Notes under the pieces: generated by a model
The model's database searches: none
What the model was told of the DNA's origin: nothing
The model's input: only the letters and a program-made list of their open reading frames with translations
Translations under genes and position numbers: made by a program
Assembly: GCA_016758965.1 (NCBI GenBank)
Contig: JAEPRB010000115.1
Location: 1 to 64,000, forward strand
DNA: 64,000 nt
Source of the DNA: Circinella minor
Taxonomy: Eukaryota > Mucoromycota > Mucoromycetes > Mucorales > Lichtheimiaceae
Direction of reading: 5' to 3'
Shown here: piece by piece, positions 25,795-36,119 of the stretch
How positions within the stretch are numbered: the stretch's first letter is position 1
Layout of the letters: every line of letters begins with the position of its first letter

Positions 25795-26432
25795 CAGGCC
25801 GTAATTAACTCCTGGCAACCGAATTAAGCGTTACTGTGTTACAAAGCGAAATGACATTTTTTGACTCTTCATCCCATTATAACCCACTATAATTGTACAT
25901 GCATCATATACATATGAGCCTTATATTTGCTAGGTATCTTCTATTCTTGTGATCAGATGTTATATAATAACTGAGACTCCAAAAATAAAGGTCCATCCAT
26001 ATATGTCATTCATGCAGTATGTATGACAGAGTATTTTGTTGTATAACATATCTACCCGACATTGAAGCCTGTTACATAAATGACAGTTACTTTGTATAAT
26101 TCCAACTATAGAATAAAAGCTGTACTATTATCAAAGTCTCAAAAACTATACTATTATAATAAAGGGACACTAGGGTTTTTTAAGCAAATAAAAACATAAG
26201 CAGGTAAAATCGAAGGCAAAATATAAAGGAAATTTGTCCAGACATCTCATATTTTGATTTTACGTACACGTTACAGATCAAAGGTCAGTAGACAAGCTTA
26301 TAGACACATATACACTTTAGTAAAAACGTTATTACTATTAGTACAATCTATTTAGCTGCATATATATAACATTCGAAGTACGTGTTTCTTGTTCCTCATA
26401 GTCATATGGACTGTAACTCACTTGCTGTACAT
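25795..26432. other. Spacer between trp2 and the transposon
   Basis: AT-rich sequence with no supported gene, between the trp2 promoter and the left end of the Harbinger element. Confidence 0.45.
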
Positions 26433-26545
26433 AAGACCATCCGCAGCTGTGGTTGTTACAGTCGTTGTGATGTTAAATTTAATAACTTGTTTAACACCCA
26501 GCTTCTGCAGCGGTAGTTGTTACGATGTTGTTAATCGTAACACTT
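26433..26545 (+). repeat. Left terminal/subterminal inverted repeat of Harbinger element
   Basis: Pairs with 29128-29242 on the opposite strand. The outer 12 bases match exactly, the next about 35 align with small gaps (TTGTTACA, GTTAAATT shared), and an inner block TGCAGCGG plus GTTGTTA is shared. Confidence 0.8.
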
Positions 26546-26695
26546 TCAATAAAAGTTGTGAAGTGTCACAACTGCTTGACTTCAAAAAAAAAAAATGTTT
26601 GTGAAATTTTCTTGTATTTTATATTTTTAAAATGAGCAACGCTACCACTACTACCACTACTACCAGTACTCGACCTGCAACTCCTGCCATCGACA

Positions 26696-27581
26696 ATGGA
26701 CAAGAAAAAATGTCCTGCATTAAGCAAAGCTGAAGACATTGCTTTAGTAAAGGCGTACCTGGGCGTTACAACCAACCCAACAGTAGGTACTAACTTGACC
26801 GAAGAAGGCTTGTGGTCTTCAGCTGTGGAAGGTTTGTCGAGAATTGCGAAAACCTTTTTAATCGTGTTGTCTCATCATTTAAATCACGTTTCAATTCTAT
26901 CTCGTCGAGATGCCAGTTTTTCTCGGCCAGCTATGCAAAAGTGTATGCGGCCAGAAAAAGTGGTGAGAACGAAGACGACTGGGTGAGTTAAATTTTCATA
27001 TTTTATATTTAAACCTAAAGACAAGTTAAATAAATAAAGCGTAATTAATAATGAAGTAATAGTATGAGCAAACCTGTGCCAGGTATGTTGACTTTCGTCC
27101 TGCGAATAGTTGGAAGGCGTTTGGATTGAGACATGCATGGGATCTACTTAAGGTAGAAGAGAAATGGAAACCCCGGTTCCCCAAGGAGAGCAATGAAGTG
27201 GAAGTGGTGGAGGAAACCCAACCAAGACCCATTGGCAAACATCAAGCCAAGGCTGCCAAGGCCACCAAAAGAAAGCGTCCTTTAGAAGATGAGGATTCTA
27301 CGAATAAGCAGTTGCTGGAAATAATGCGCATCCAACTAGAAGTCGACCGCGAGCGCATTGCAACATCAAAAGCGCACGCATATCATGAAAAAGTAATGAT
27401 GTCACATGAAATCATGAGCGTTGATCCAGCGACTCTTCCTAGTTATCGTAGATACTACTATGAGAAGATGCAAAAGAAGATCGTGGAAAAAATGAAGAAG
27501 GGGGAAGAAGAGGAGAAAGAAAAACAAAAAATAATTGGAAAAGTAGTAGAAGACGTAGAAGTAGAAGAAGGGGGGGAATGA
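26696..27581 (+). pseudogene. Harbinger Myb/SANT-like accessory gene, frameshifted
   Basis: It begins MDKKKCPALSKAEDIALVKAYLGV, a SANT-like start of the accessory DNA-binding protein that Harbinger transposases need. After AVEG (about 26830) the frame is lost, and homology resumes in the next frame as FVENCENLFNRVVSSF, then FFSASYAKVYAARKSGE and NEDDW. One missing T in the GGTTTGTC run would explain it. An apparent intron follows (GTGAGT at about 26984 to CCAG at about 27079), but its phase also fails. Downstream, WKAFGLRHAWDLLK, RPIGKHQAKAAKATKRK and a coiled, Lys/Glu-rich tail match the NAM-associated C-terminal type. The gene therefore looks non-functional unless the frameshift is a sequencing error. 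Confidence 0.75.
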
Positions 27582-27654
27582 TAGTGAGCATGAATAATAA
27601 TTTTTTTTGTTATTAATGTTAAAACGTAGGTAATAATCTTTAGCAAGGAAGCGT

Positions 27655-29072
27655 TTATTCATTTCCATGGCGTTGCCAAATATGTTCCACTAAATCATTC
27701 AACAATCTTGTGTGCACATTCTTGTCATGAACAGCCTTTTGACGTTGCTGACGCACAAGTTCTTCTGGATGCCCGCCATGCTGGATCGAGGGTGTAACAT
27801 TGAAGGAACAATGCTTGTAATCCAACTCAAACTGTACGCTGTAGTTATCACGTTCATCCTCAACAATCATGTTATGCGTTATAATACATGCCTTGATAAT
27901 GTTTGTGAAATGTGATACATGCCACGAACGTCCCGGCTCCCGGATGATAGCAAACAGCTGCTGTAAGACACCAAAACAACGTTCGATGTCTTTGCGCACA
28001 GACTATTGCCTTTTAGCAAACAACTATATTAATAAAGCAGTGAGTTTAATTCGGTAGGATAGATGTAATATAAAAATAATCTGCAATAAAATGATTCATA
28101 ATTAAATGATCTACAATCAATATATTATACCTTGTTCTTGTTACCGATCGGGTGCCTGATTGCCTTAACTAGAGTTGCCCAAGTTGGGTAAATCCCGTCT
28201 GCCGAGTAGTACCCTTTATGTCGTACTGATTGTTGTTAACAGTAAAACTGACAGCGGGAGAGTGACCATTGATGACACTGTCAAGCAATGGAGACTTGTG
28301 TAAGACGTTGAGGTCATTACAAGAGCCAGGAACACTGAAGAATGAATGCCATATCCACATGTCATGTGGGGCGACTGCTTCGAGAATGACTGTGGGTGTA
28401 CCTTCTTTACCAGATGTGAACATCCCAGCCCAACTGGTGGGACAGTTCTTCCACTGCCAATGCATACAGTCAAGCGAACCTAGCATACCCGGAAACCCAC
28501 GAGCTTCTCCGAGAGCCAACAAACGTTTAAGGTCTTTCTCATTTGATTCGCGTAGGTATTCCTGCCTAAAGCATTCAATAATTCCTTGGCAGAAATTGAC
28601 CAAGCATTCTTTCGAGATAGAATTCCCCATCTTGAGATACTCGTCAACATCATCGGCGGATCCACCATACGCCAACATGCGCATGGCAGCGGTTCCTTTG
28701 ATAAGTGGATGAAATCCAGTTTTACCAGCAGCCATCCTTCTTTTGTTGGAAGTAGGTGTACTTTGCCTCAAGTTCTTTCATTATATGCACAAAAAGTTCA
28801 CGTTGCGTACGAAATCGACGGCGAAAATACGTCGCGTCGTATCTTGGAACTTGTAAAAAATAGTCTTGCATAACTATCAATTGAAACATGGCGCGATCGC
28901 GATTGAAAATCTTTCGTTTTGGTTTCTAATGTGCAGAAACAGCAGCAACTCTTCTTTCCCGGTTTCGTTCGAGTATACGAGAAATCCTTTGTCGTAAGCG
29001 AAAGCTATTTTGCTCTAATTCTTTATCGAGTCTAACTCTTCTTCTATGTTTTTGAAGCAATGTAACATTCAT
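27655..29072 (-). pseudogene. Harbinger DDE transposase with several lesions
   Basis: Starts at 29072 (MNVTLLQKHRRR) and ends at 27655. Family blocks in order: FRRRFRTQRELF, AAMRMLAYGGSADDVDEYL, SLDCMHW (first catalytic Asp), SVPGSCNDLNVLHKSP (second Asp), a GIYPTWATLVKAI block, GNKNK, then an intron (28130-28024), and KDIERCFGVLQ (catalytic Glu). Thus the DDE triad itself survives. Lesions: an in-frame TAG at 28926-28928, a one-base insertion at about 28731-28735 (KKD to AAGKTGF), a one-base loss at about 28211-28216 (DIKG to YYSADG), and a TAG at 28003-28005. It transcribes opposite to the SANT-like gene. It should be unable to make a full transposase. Confidence 0.85.
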
Positions 29073-29127
29073 TTTAGTCGATTGGAGATTTTAAATGAAA
29101 CAAAAAAACTGTGGCGGGAAATTTTAA

Positions 29128-29242
29128 CTGTAACAACTGGTGTCACAACTTCCGCTGCACAATATGGCCAATTTGATTGGATTGTTAGGGACTGTTAATT
29201 GGGGTAATTTAACAATTTGTAACAACCACCGCGGATGGTCTT
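29128..29242 (-). repeat. Right terminal/subterminal inverted repeat of Harbinger element
   Basis: Inverted partner of 26433-26545; it ends with GCGGATGGTCTT at 29231-29242. See the element entry for the aligned blocks. Confidence 0.8.
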
Positions 29243-29726
29243 CCTTAGTTTTGCTACTTGGTTGCTGCGACAGTTTTGATTACCATGGTAATTTTTAAAG
29301 TACTTAAATAATCATGTGGTTTTTCAAGTATCATATAAGAGTTCATAACAATTAGCGTCAAATCAAACTCATATAATAAGTAGTTACTATTTTATAGCTT
29401 TGGAATAGACAGTGAATCATTTGATTTTATATAAAAATCGATTGAAGGCAAGAACAAATATCAACGAATGCCACCACATTATTTATCTTGCTTCATCATA
29501 GTAGTTGTTGACGGACCATTTTTACTATTTTTTTTTTGCTTGGCCTTCGTGTATTTGTAAGGTTAGTGTATACCATTTTTTCATTGATTTCTTTTTGGTG
29601 TGGTCATATTTCATTCTAGATGGTGTAGATCCTGGATATTGATTGGGTTAATGCACATGTATAGCATGATGGCCCAGATTGTGTGAATACTTCCGTATGT
29701 CCCCTTTAACTATATATGTTCTTAAA

Positions 29727-30023
29727 GGGCATGCACCTTGTGTGATTACTTGGATAGCGCCCGAGTATAATCAGGATGATACTGGTTGTGTAATTACTTC
29801 TATGTCCCTCCCTGGTTATGCGTTTTTCTTGAATATACTTGAATTTTGTTCTTTTTTAGAGTCACTTATTCAAGGGCATGCACCTTGTGTAATTACTTGG
29901 ATAGTACCCGAGTATAATCAGGATGATACTGGTTGTGTAATTACTTCTATGTCCCTCCCTGGTTATGCGTTTTTCTTGAATATACTTGAATTTTGTTCTT
30001 CTTTTTTAGAGTTACTTATTGAA
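29727..30023 (+). repeat. Tandem duplication, two units of 147 and 150 bp
   Basis: Unit 1 is 29727-29873 and unit 2 is 29874-30023. They differ at only a few positions plus one inserted triplet in the second. The unit begins GGGCATGCACCTTGTGT. Both units and the join are open in one forward frame (29679-30050, GHAPCVITWI repeated), and the inserted bases keep that frame. The 50 bases before unit 1 (TGTGTGAATACTTCCGTATG) resemble the unit's middle and may be a decayed third copy. No start, splice or known motif supports a gene. Confidence 0.8.
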
Positions 30024-30513
30024 AGATGGACTGCGTATACGTGCTACTAATAGTTTCGTTTATATCTTCCAAGGTAGGGTAGAGATACCGCGAAAGGAAT
30101 ATATCCATATCAATACCCTTTCATTCTTTTATTTGACCTTGATTTTTATATACGATGCAGCAAGGGGTTAGTATGTAATTTGATAAGGGATAATAAGAAG
30201 CACATTTGCATGTAAGTTTGAGACTTCAAATTTTGTTGAGAAATAAGCGAATTGTAATATTTATTTCCTTTATTTTTGTTTATTTTACTAGGTATATTTT
30301 ATTTAACGAGTATTGAATTACATAAGAGGGAGCGAAGACAGGCGATCGATTGGCAGTTCGATAAATATGCGACACAACAGTTGCTTTCGTGAAAATAGAA
30401 AAGATACATGCCAAGCTTTTTCACGAGCTGACTCAAGTCAATCCTATGAAACAATGAGAAATTATTTACAAGCATAATTATTTTGTATAAAATATGATCA
30501 CTTCTCTTTTTTT

Positions 30514-30910
30514 TTATACGTAGAAAGTACTAGCTAAATATTTTATATAACATTGGGTAGATACGTTGCATACATAGTGGCAGTATTTATTTATCGCCAT
30601 GTATACATGTTTCTTTTCTGCTATTACTAAAAGAAAAAGTGATGTGAACAAATAAAGTCGATTTTTTCTTATTTCTTCCTGACCAAGGATTGAGAAGTAA
30701 ATCATTGGCGGTCTTAACCAAGCATCAATCTCTTTTCCATAAAATTCTTGGGTAATATACACGCCACGCTGGTAAATTACTTCTAGGTCAAAAAGAACAG
30801 CTGGATTGATTTCAGAAGTAAAAACACTTATACGTATTCTTGGATCCTCATATACCCATAGTACCACGAATTAAACAAAGTGCTGGAAAATGAGCGGTTT
30901 TAGTATTATT
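30514..30910 (-). pseudogene. Possible gene fragment
   Basis: A minus-strand frame encodes YEDPRIRISVFTSEINPAVL, LEVIYQRGVYI and IDAWLRPPMIYFSIL, which is more protein-like than its AT-rich surroundings. A second frame just upstream (AHFPALCLIRGTMG) runs into it through a one-base shift at about 30850. I recognise no family. It could be a decayed gene or an exon of something lost. Confidence 0.25.
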
Positions 30911-33900
30911 GCCAGTACACGGACCAAATTTACTGATTGTTAATTTAACTTTTTTAACAATTGTCATTTCGTTAAAAATGGAACGTGTGATATCATAAGA
31001 TTGGTTCCATGTTCGTAGTTCTCAGTACTTCTTTAGCTCATACTTTTATCGTGGTTACTGCTGTAGTTGTTACCGACTAGGTAATATCGGTTACAAGAAC
31101 TTTAGTAGTAAACTTGAGTTGTACAAGTCTCAGCAGCATAAAAAGCTAGCCGAGCTTGATAAATAAAAAATTAACTCTTTCTTCACTTTTCGTTTCTCTT
31201 TACTGTATCAATCTTGAACTAAAGGAAATACCATTATAGACTTGGTCTTAGTCTATAACACAAGTTAAAAATTAGCATTTTTGTAATTTGTAGTCAAAAT
31301 CGCAAAGGATAAAGGAAAAATGAATATATTGTTACTTTTTGTCTCTCTTCTCCCCTTATTATGTTGAACTAATGCATACTCCGTTTTTACGTTTCTCTCT
31401 ACAATATCAGATATTATTATGTTTAATACTCTTTGTCTTTATTTTCTCAAAATCAACACCCCCTATCAGATGACTATGTTCGTAGCTGCCCCTGATAATT
31501 TTCAAGAATGATTATCAAAAACTCTCACTCATTGTTATTGCTATATAGAGGGATTATTACGTATTATTCCTTCTGTTTATCAACAGCACTACTAATTGCT
31601 TCAATTATTATTAATAAAATAGTGACCATAAAAAACATATTTGAGAATAGTCACATCGTGTAACCTCCTTGTGTCATAAAATGTAAATTATTTTTTTAAC
31701 ATGGATACTTGTTACTGTATACTGTAGTACCGCCCAACTTACCGTAACTATAATAATGATATTATAGCGTTCTCAATTTCGTTAATTTCATCTGGTTTCT
31801 TATATTTTTTACTTTTTTTTTACTAATTTATTGGCACGACGGACCCCCTGCCCCTTTTCCGACATTTTCCCTATTTACTCCCATAAGGGATTTTTATTTC
31901 TACTTACCCTACTATCTTATCTCGATCAAATATGTCCGACCAGGATAGAAAGCTGTGATTACTTTTGGGGTTAAATAAAATTAGATATAAAGTAGTAAAC
32001 CCCAAGGATTTTAGTATCACCACCATGATAACATATAATATGTACATCGGTATATGATACTTTACTATTGCTGTAATTATATAATAACAACAGAAGCTAA
32101 ACAAAAACGCAGCAATAGCTAGCAACTTATCTCGAAAACATAATAGCTTTGATGACAGGGGTTTCATGTAGGTATTTGATACTTATTCTTTAGTAAAGCA
32201 TAGGTTTATTGCTATTGACTAACAATACATAACAACATATTAATAGAATCATCCATCATATCCCGTTGTTATTAATTTAAAGAAAACTAAAAACCCAATA
32301 GAATTCTATAACAATTAAGCAGATTAACTTTTTACTTTATTATATTGTACAATTCAAATATGTCAGGTGTAAAGAACATGCAATATGGAATTGGTGGCGA
32401 AAGCATGATATTTTTGATTATACTACTATTTTTTTAAGTAAGGTTCCTGCTGTCATATCACAACAGGAATTCCACTAACAATGGTATCAATGATACTTCC
32501 ATTCAAAGGAAAAAAAGATACTGGTGAACCTGTATAATGATATAGTCATGTTATGTATATGCTTATGCATTACGGAATTCGGGTGACAATTATTGTTTTA
32601 GCATTAATAATATATTGGAACAAGTATAAATTGATCGTTGTGTGTTACCATACGTCACTTTATCACAATATACCAATTGATTATTATTTTTTCACTGGGA
32701 CTCACAGATAGACTAATATAAATATGGTAATTCTAATTTGGTACAACAGATGTGTTATTCGGCTTTTCTTCCGGAACACTCATCATCCGTCGTATTTCTC
32801 CCTTTTTTCCTCGTGCCGCGCCTCATTTGATATAATATTTTTTTCTTTCTCAAATATAAAAAGAAGTCAGTCATATATAGGTTGATTGTGATTAGATTAT
32901 TTTTTTTTTCAAGTGGAAGAAAAATAATAATAGAAAAAATACCAATCTTTTGAACGTAAACAAAAAAATAGGAAAAGAAGGTTCAAACGAACGGACCATT
33001 TCATTGTAACACGAATGTTATCATACACATATAGACACATTACACATTATATTTCTTTTTATTTTTCTCTTCCCCCCCCCCCCAAAAAAAAAGAAAATAA
33101 TAATAAGACGGCAATGTAGGACAACGTACATTTATTGTCAGTTCAGATGTGTTTTTTGCATGATGAGTTTATAAAAGTAAAAATGTGGTGGATCCTATGT
33201 TTTGACTTTCTACAATCCCTAATTATAATCTCACATGTAAGTGTGTGTTTTTTGTATGTATGTAAATGATATAAATCAATATTTCGTATGAAAAATATAG
33301 TGGAATACACGTCTACATCTGTATAATGGATTAAAACCAAAAAAATAAAGCACATCACGAATTTGTTGGGTTATATATAACAATAATAATACTAATCACA
33401 AAGTCAGCTTATATAACGCCATCATTTATTATCGTCTTTTTGTAACACTTTACCATAATTATTTCTCTTTCCTTCACTCCCTTTTTTTTATATCTATTAT
33501 TAGCATGTAACCTTACCATGCTAACTAACAGTTGTGTTGGGGGTTACAATGAATATTTGTTACTGCCTATATTTTTTAATGTAAAAGATAAAATTTCAAC
33601 AGGATCAAAAGTGCTGAGTTAATGGGATGATATATGGACAGATAACAGGATGATCGTTCATCATCGTGCGTAATATTTTATATCATAGTTGTATGGATCG
33701 TTATTATGATCATTTTATAAACCACTCCTTTTTTTTCTTTTAACTCCTTTGTTCATCATCTCAAGAGTCCATCAGCTTCATCAATTATCGGAGGACGATC
33801 CGAGAGTTACTTTTAAACAAAGTTTGTATATGCATAAGAAAGAAGTTACGATGAACTAAAAAAAAGTATATTTAATATTATGATAAACCAGACAATAAAG

Positions 33901-34392
33901 ATTTTGAATATTTGGTATTATTATAATCCGATATAAATACCCGTGAGAAAGAAGGAATAATGGATCATGATACTTTATTTATATTACAATAATTATAATA
34001 ATAATAATAAAATTGTTGATGGTGATAATAAGGACAAATGTGAAACTTTAACAAAAAAAACTGTCGTCATGAAAGTAGTTTACCGCCAATTTTTTTTTCT
34101 TTTAGGGGTCGGTTTAAAAAGAATAATAAGGGAGAAAGCATGAGCCACCATCCCACCCACACATCCCATAATCACCAAACCCATCCCCCCTTCCCTTCAC
34201 CTATTTCACACATAAAGTTATTTTATTTATATTTCCTTCTTTTTTTCTCTTTCTCTTCTTTTTTTCTCCTGTTTTTTTCTTGTTTTCATTTACTTTATTC
34301 ATTGTATATAAATTAACTATACAACAATAAAAAAATCAAAATCAAAAACCGACGATACATTAATACAAACACTAATAATAACACTGATAATA
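30911..34392. other. Gene desert
   Basis: 3.5 kb of AT-rich sequence with many homopolymers, including C12 followed by A9 at about 33073-33094. Open frames are short and lack motifs. The last about 200 bases (C/T-rich, with TATAAATTAAC near 34307) look like the cyclin promoter. Confidence 0.5.
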
Positions 34393-35150
34393 ATGCACCA
34401 ACAGCAACAACAACGACTATCTGAATTTATGGAACGGCCTCTTAGTATATCGTTTCTAAAATATATTAGTGACCAAGCATCACTTGTCATACCATGCCAT
34501 CCAACAGCAACAAAAAATATTAATACCGTTGTACCTCCACTGGCTCATTTCATCAATTTCTTGGTCCGTCGTTCAACTGTTGGTCCCGGTACATTATTAG
34601 CAGTATTAGTATTACTCGATCGTTTACGGAATCGCTTAGCTCCCATTGCAAAAGGAATGCCATGTACGCGACAACGCATCTTTCTTGCAACCTTGATCGT
34701 TACTTGTAAGCTTTTGAATGACACTGCACCTAAGAATCGTCACTGGACACACTATGCGCATTATTTTACAGTTGAAGAAATCAATCTCATGGAGAAGCAG
34801 CTTTTGGCCCTTTTGGTAATATATATATATATATATATATATTCTTTATATACATCACTATCATCGTTTAGAGCACTATTCTCTCCAATGAAATAGTATA
34901 CTGACAGAAATTTGACTTAAATTTTATAATTATATTATTATATTAGGATTTTGAATTATCAATTTCACTCAATGATCTTCATACAATGTTAGCTCGATTT
35001 GAGCTTGGTTGTAACAGCACATCAACAACCGATTCTTGTAAGAAAACCTTGGTGAACGCCAATAATATGATTATTGGCGCCAGTCCGATCAGTCAACATA
35101 TTCCCGGTGTATGTGGTAATCAACGTTCGCTACGCCGTCTTCCTCCTTAA
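34393..35150 (+). CDS. PCL-type (Pho85-partner) cyclin
   Basis: Two exons, 34393-34815 and 34947-35150, phase 0, 208 aa. After a Gln-rich start comes a compact cyclin box: FINFLVRRSTVGPGTLLAVL, LVLLDRLRNRL, RQRIFLATLIVTCKLLNDTA, KNRHWTHYA, EEINLMEKQLLALLDFELSI. This arrangement (Lys in CKLLND, NRHW, and the Glu of NLMEKQLL) is that of yeast Pcl1/Pcl2/Pcl9-class cyclins, which activate the Pho85 kinase in cell-cycle entry and polarity. The short C-terminus after the box (GASPISQH) has no destruction box that I can see. The intron contains a long TA repeat. Which PCL it is cannot be decided here. Confidence 0.9.
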
Positions 35151-35733
35151 AAAAAACATATTTTATTTATTTATTATATTTACTCCCCAAAAAAAAAAAT
35201 CCTACTACCAGAACCCTAATTTTCATGTTTATATCCATCTACTATTGTCATCAAGCACCAATATCATATTTCTTATATACATATATTTATACGCACCACA
35301 AACAAAACATCCATCATATTCTTCTTATTGCAATACTTTTTATTTATTTATTTTTATTTTACGTACAATTGGTTACTATGGCATTTTTTTTCTATTAGCT
35401 ATTCATCATTCTTTTTTCATGACATTCATATTCCTTTAAACCCATCATGTTCATTACCCCTTATTTTTATTTTCTTATATAACGCACAACAAAAAGTTTA
35501 GATAGTTACTTTTATGAGCTACTCTATGTATATGTAAAAATATATATGTGACATGGCCCCCTCCATTTTATATAGTCCTTCAATTTTATCACCCTACTTT
35601 CAATTACAATATAACAATAGTATATATCATCATCAGCATTACCATCTTTATTTTTTAATAATAACGCATATAATAATAATACTCAAATCAACACGCTCGT
35701 GCGTGAAGTCAACCATTGTTTGCATATTTAAAT
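35151..35733. other. Convergent 3' spacer
   Basis: A/T-rich 3' flanks of the cyclin and of the 80-aa gene, with no supported gene. Open frames here are low-complexity Tyr/Ile/Phe strings. Confidence 0.5.
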
Positions 35734-35976
35734 CTACCAAGTGGCGCCTGCTCCTCCTGAGCCCCAGCCTCCGTCACTGGTATTACTATTATTTACGTTC
35801 CATACAGGTTCAACTTCAGGTTCATCCCCCCATCCTTCTACAACAACATTGTCAAATGAATCTTGTTTATTTTCTTCTTTAGGTCCTTCAATGACATTGG
35901 GTTCTCTTGGTTTTTCCCATTCTTGACGTGACATCCACTTTGGATCGCCTGGATGAGAAGGTTGTATCATCGACAT
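35734..35976 (-). CDS. Small Trp/Gly-rich protein, 80 aa
   Basis: Single exon from the ATG at 35976. The sequence is hydrophilic, acidic in the middle, and rich in Trp and Gly (QEWEKPREPN, VVVEGWGDEPEVEPVWN, DGGWGSGGAGATW at the C-terminus). There is no signal peptide and no membrane segment; it is probably disordered. W-containing repeats in such a context can be partner-binding motifs, but I recognise no family. It lies 144 bp upstream of the 3' end of the large CTC1-like gene on the same strand. It is a plausible gene because the composition differs from the AT-rich spacer, but support is modest. Confidence 0.55.
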   Translation of the reverse strand: MSMIQPSHPGDPKWMSRQEWEKPREPNVIEGPKEENKQDSFDNVVVEGWGDEPEVEPVWNVNNSNTSDGGWGSGGAGATW

Positions 35977-36119
35977 TATTTTATTTTTTTTATAGAAAAG
36001 AGAATAAGCTGAAACAAATAGAGAGAGTTTAACAGACGCACAACTATTATATACAAAAAGTTACATCTCTATACAATTTTTTATTGACCGCAAAAACTAA
36101 TAATTATTTATTCTTGTTT

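Larger units (their letters stand above)
26433..29242. mobile_element. PIF/Harbinger DNA transposon, inactivated but with both ends
   Basis: About 2.8 kb. The left end reads AAGACCATCCGCAGCTGTGG and continues TTGTTACA; the reverse complement of the right end reads AAGACCATCCGC, GG, TGGTTGTTACA. A second inverted block lies inside: TGCAGCGGTAGTTGTTA at 26506 against TGCAGCGGAAGTTGTGA (reverse complement of about 29143-29159). The interior holds the two genes typical of this superfamily in opposite orientations: a Myb/SANT-like protein (+) and a DDE transposase (-). Harbinger elements duplicate a 3-bp TWA target, but flanking CAT and CCT do not match, so the exact termini or the duplication have decayed. 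Confidence 0.85.

Noticed and set aside
25591..25827. 78-aa forward frame upstream of trp2
   Set aside because: Sits in the trp2 promoter with the TGAGTCA site and has no family motif.
28216..28712. Other frames over the Harbinger transposase
   Set aside because: They are antisense or shifted frames; the transposase motifs are in the minus frame.
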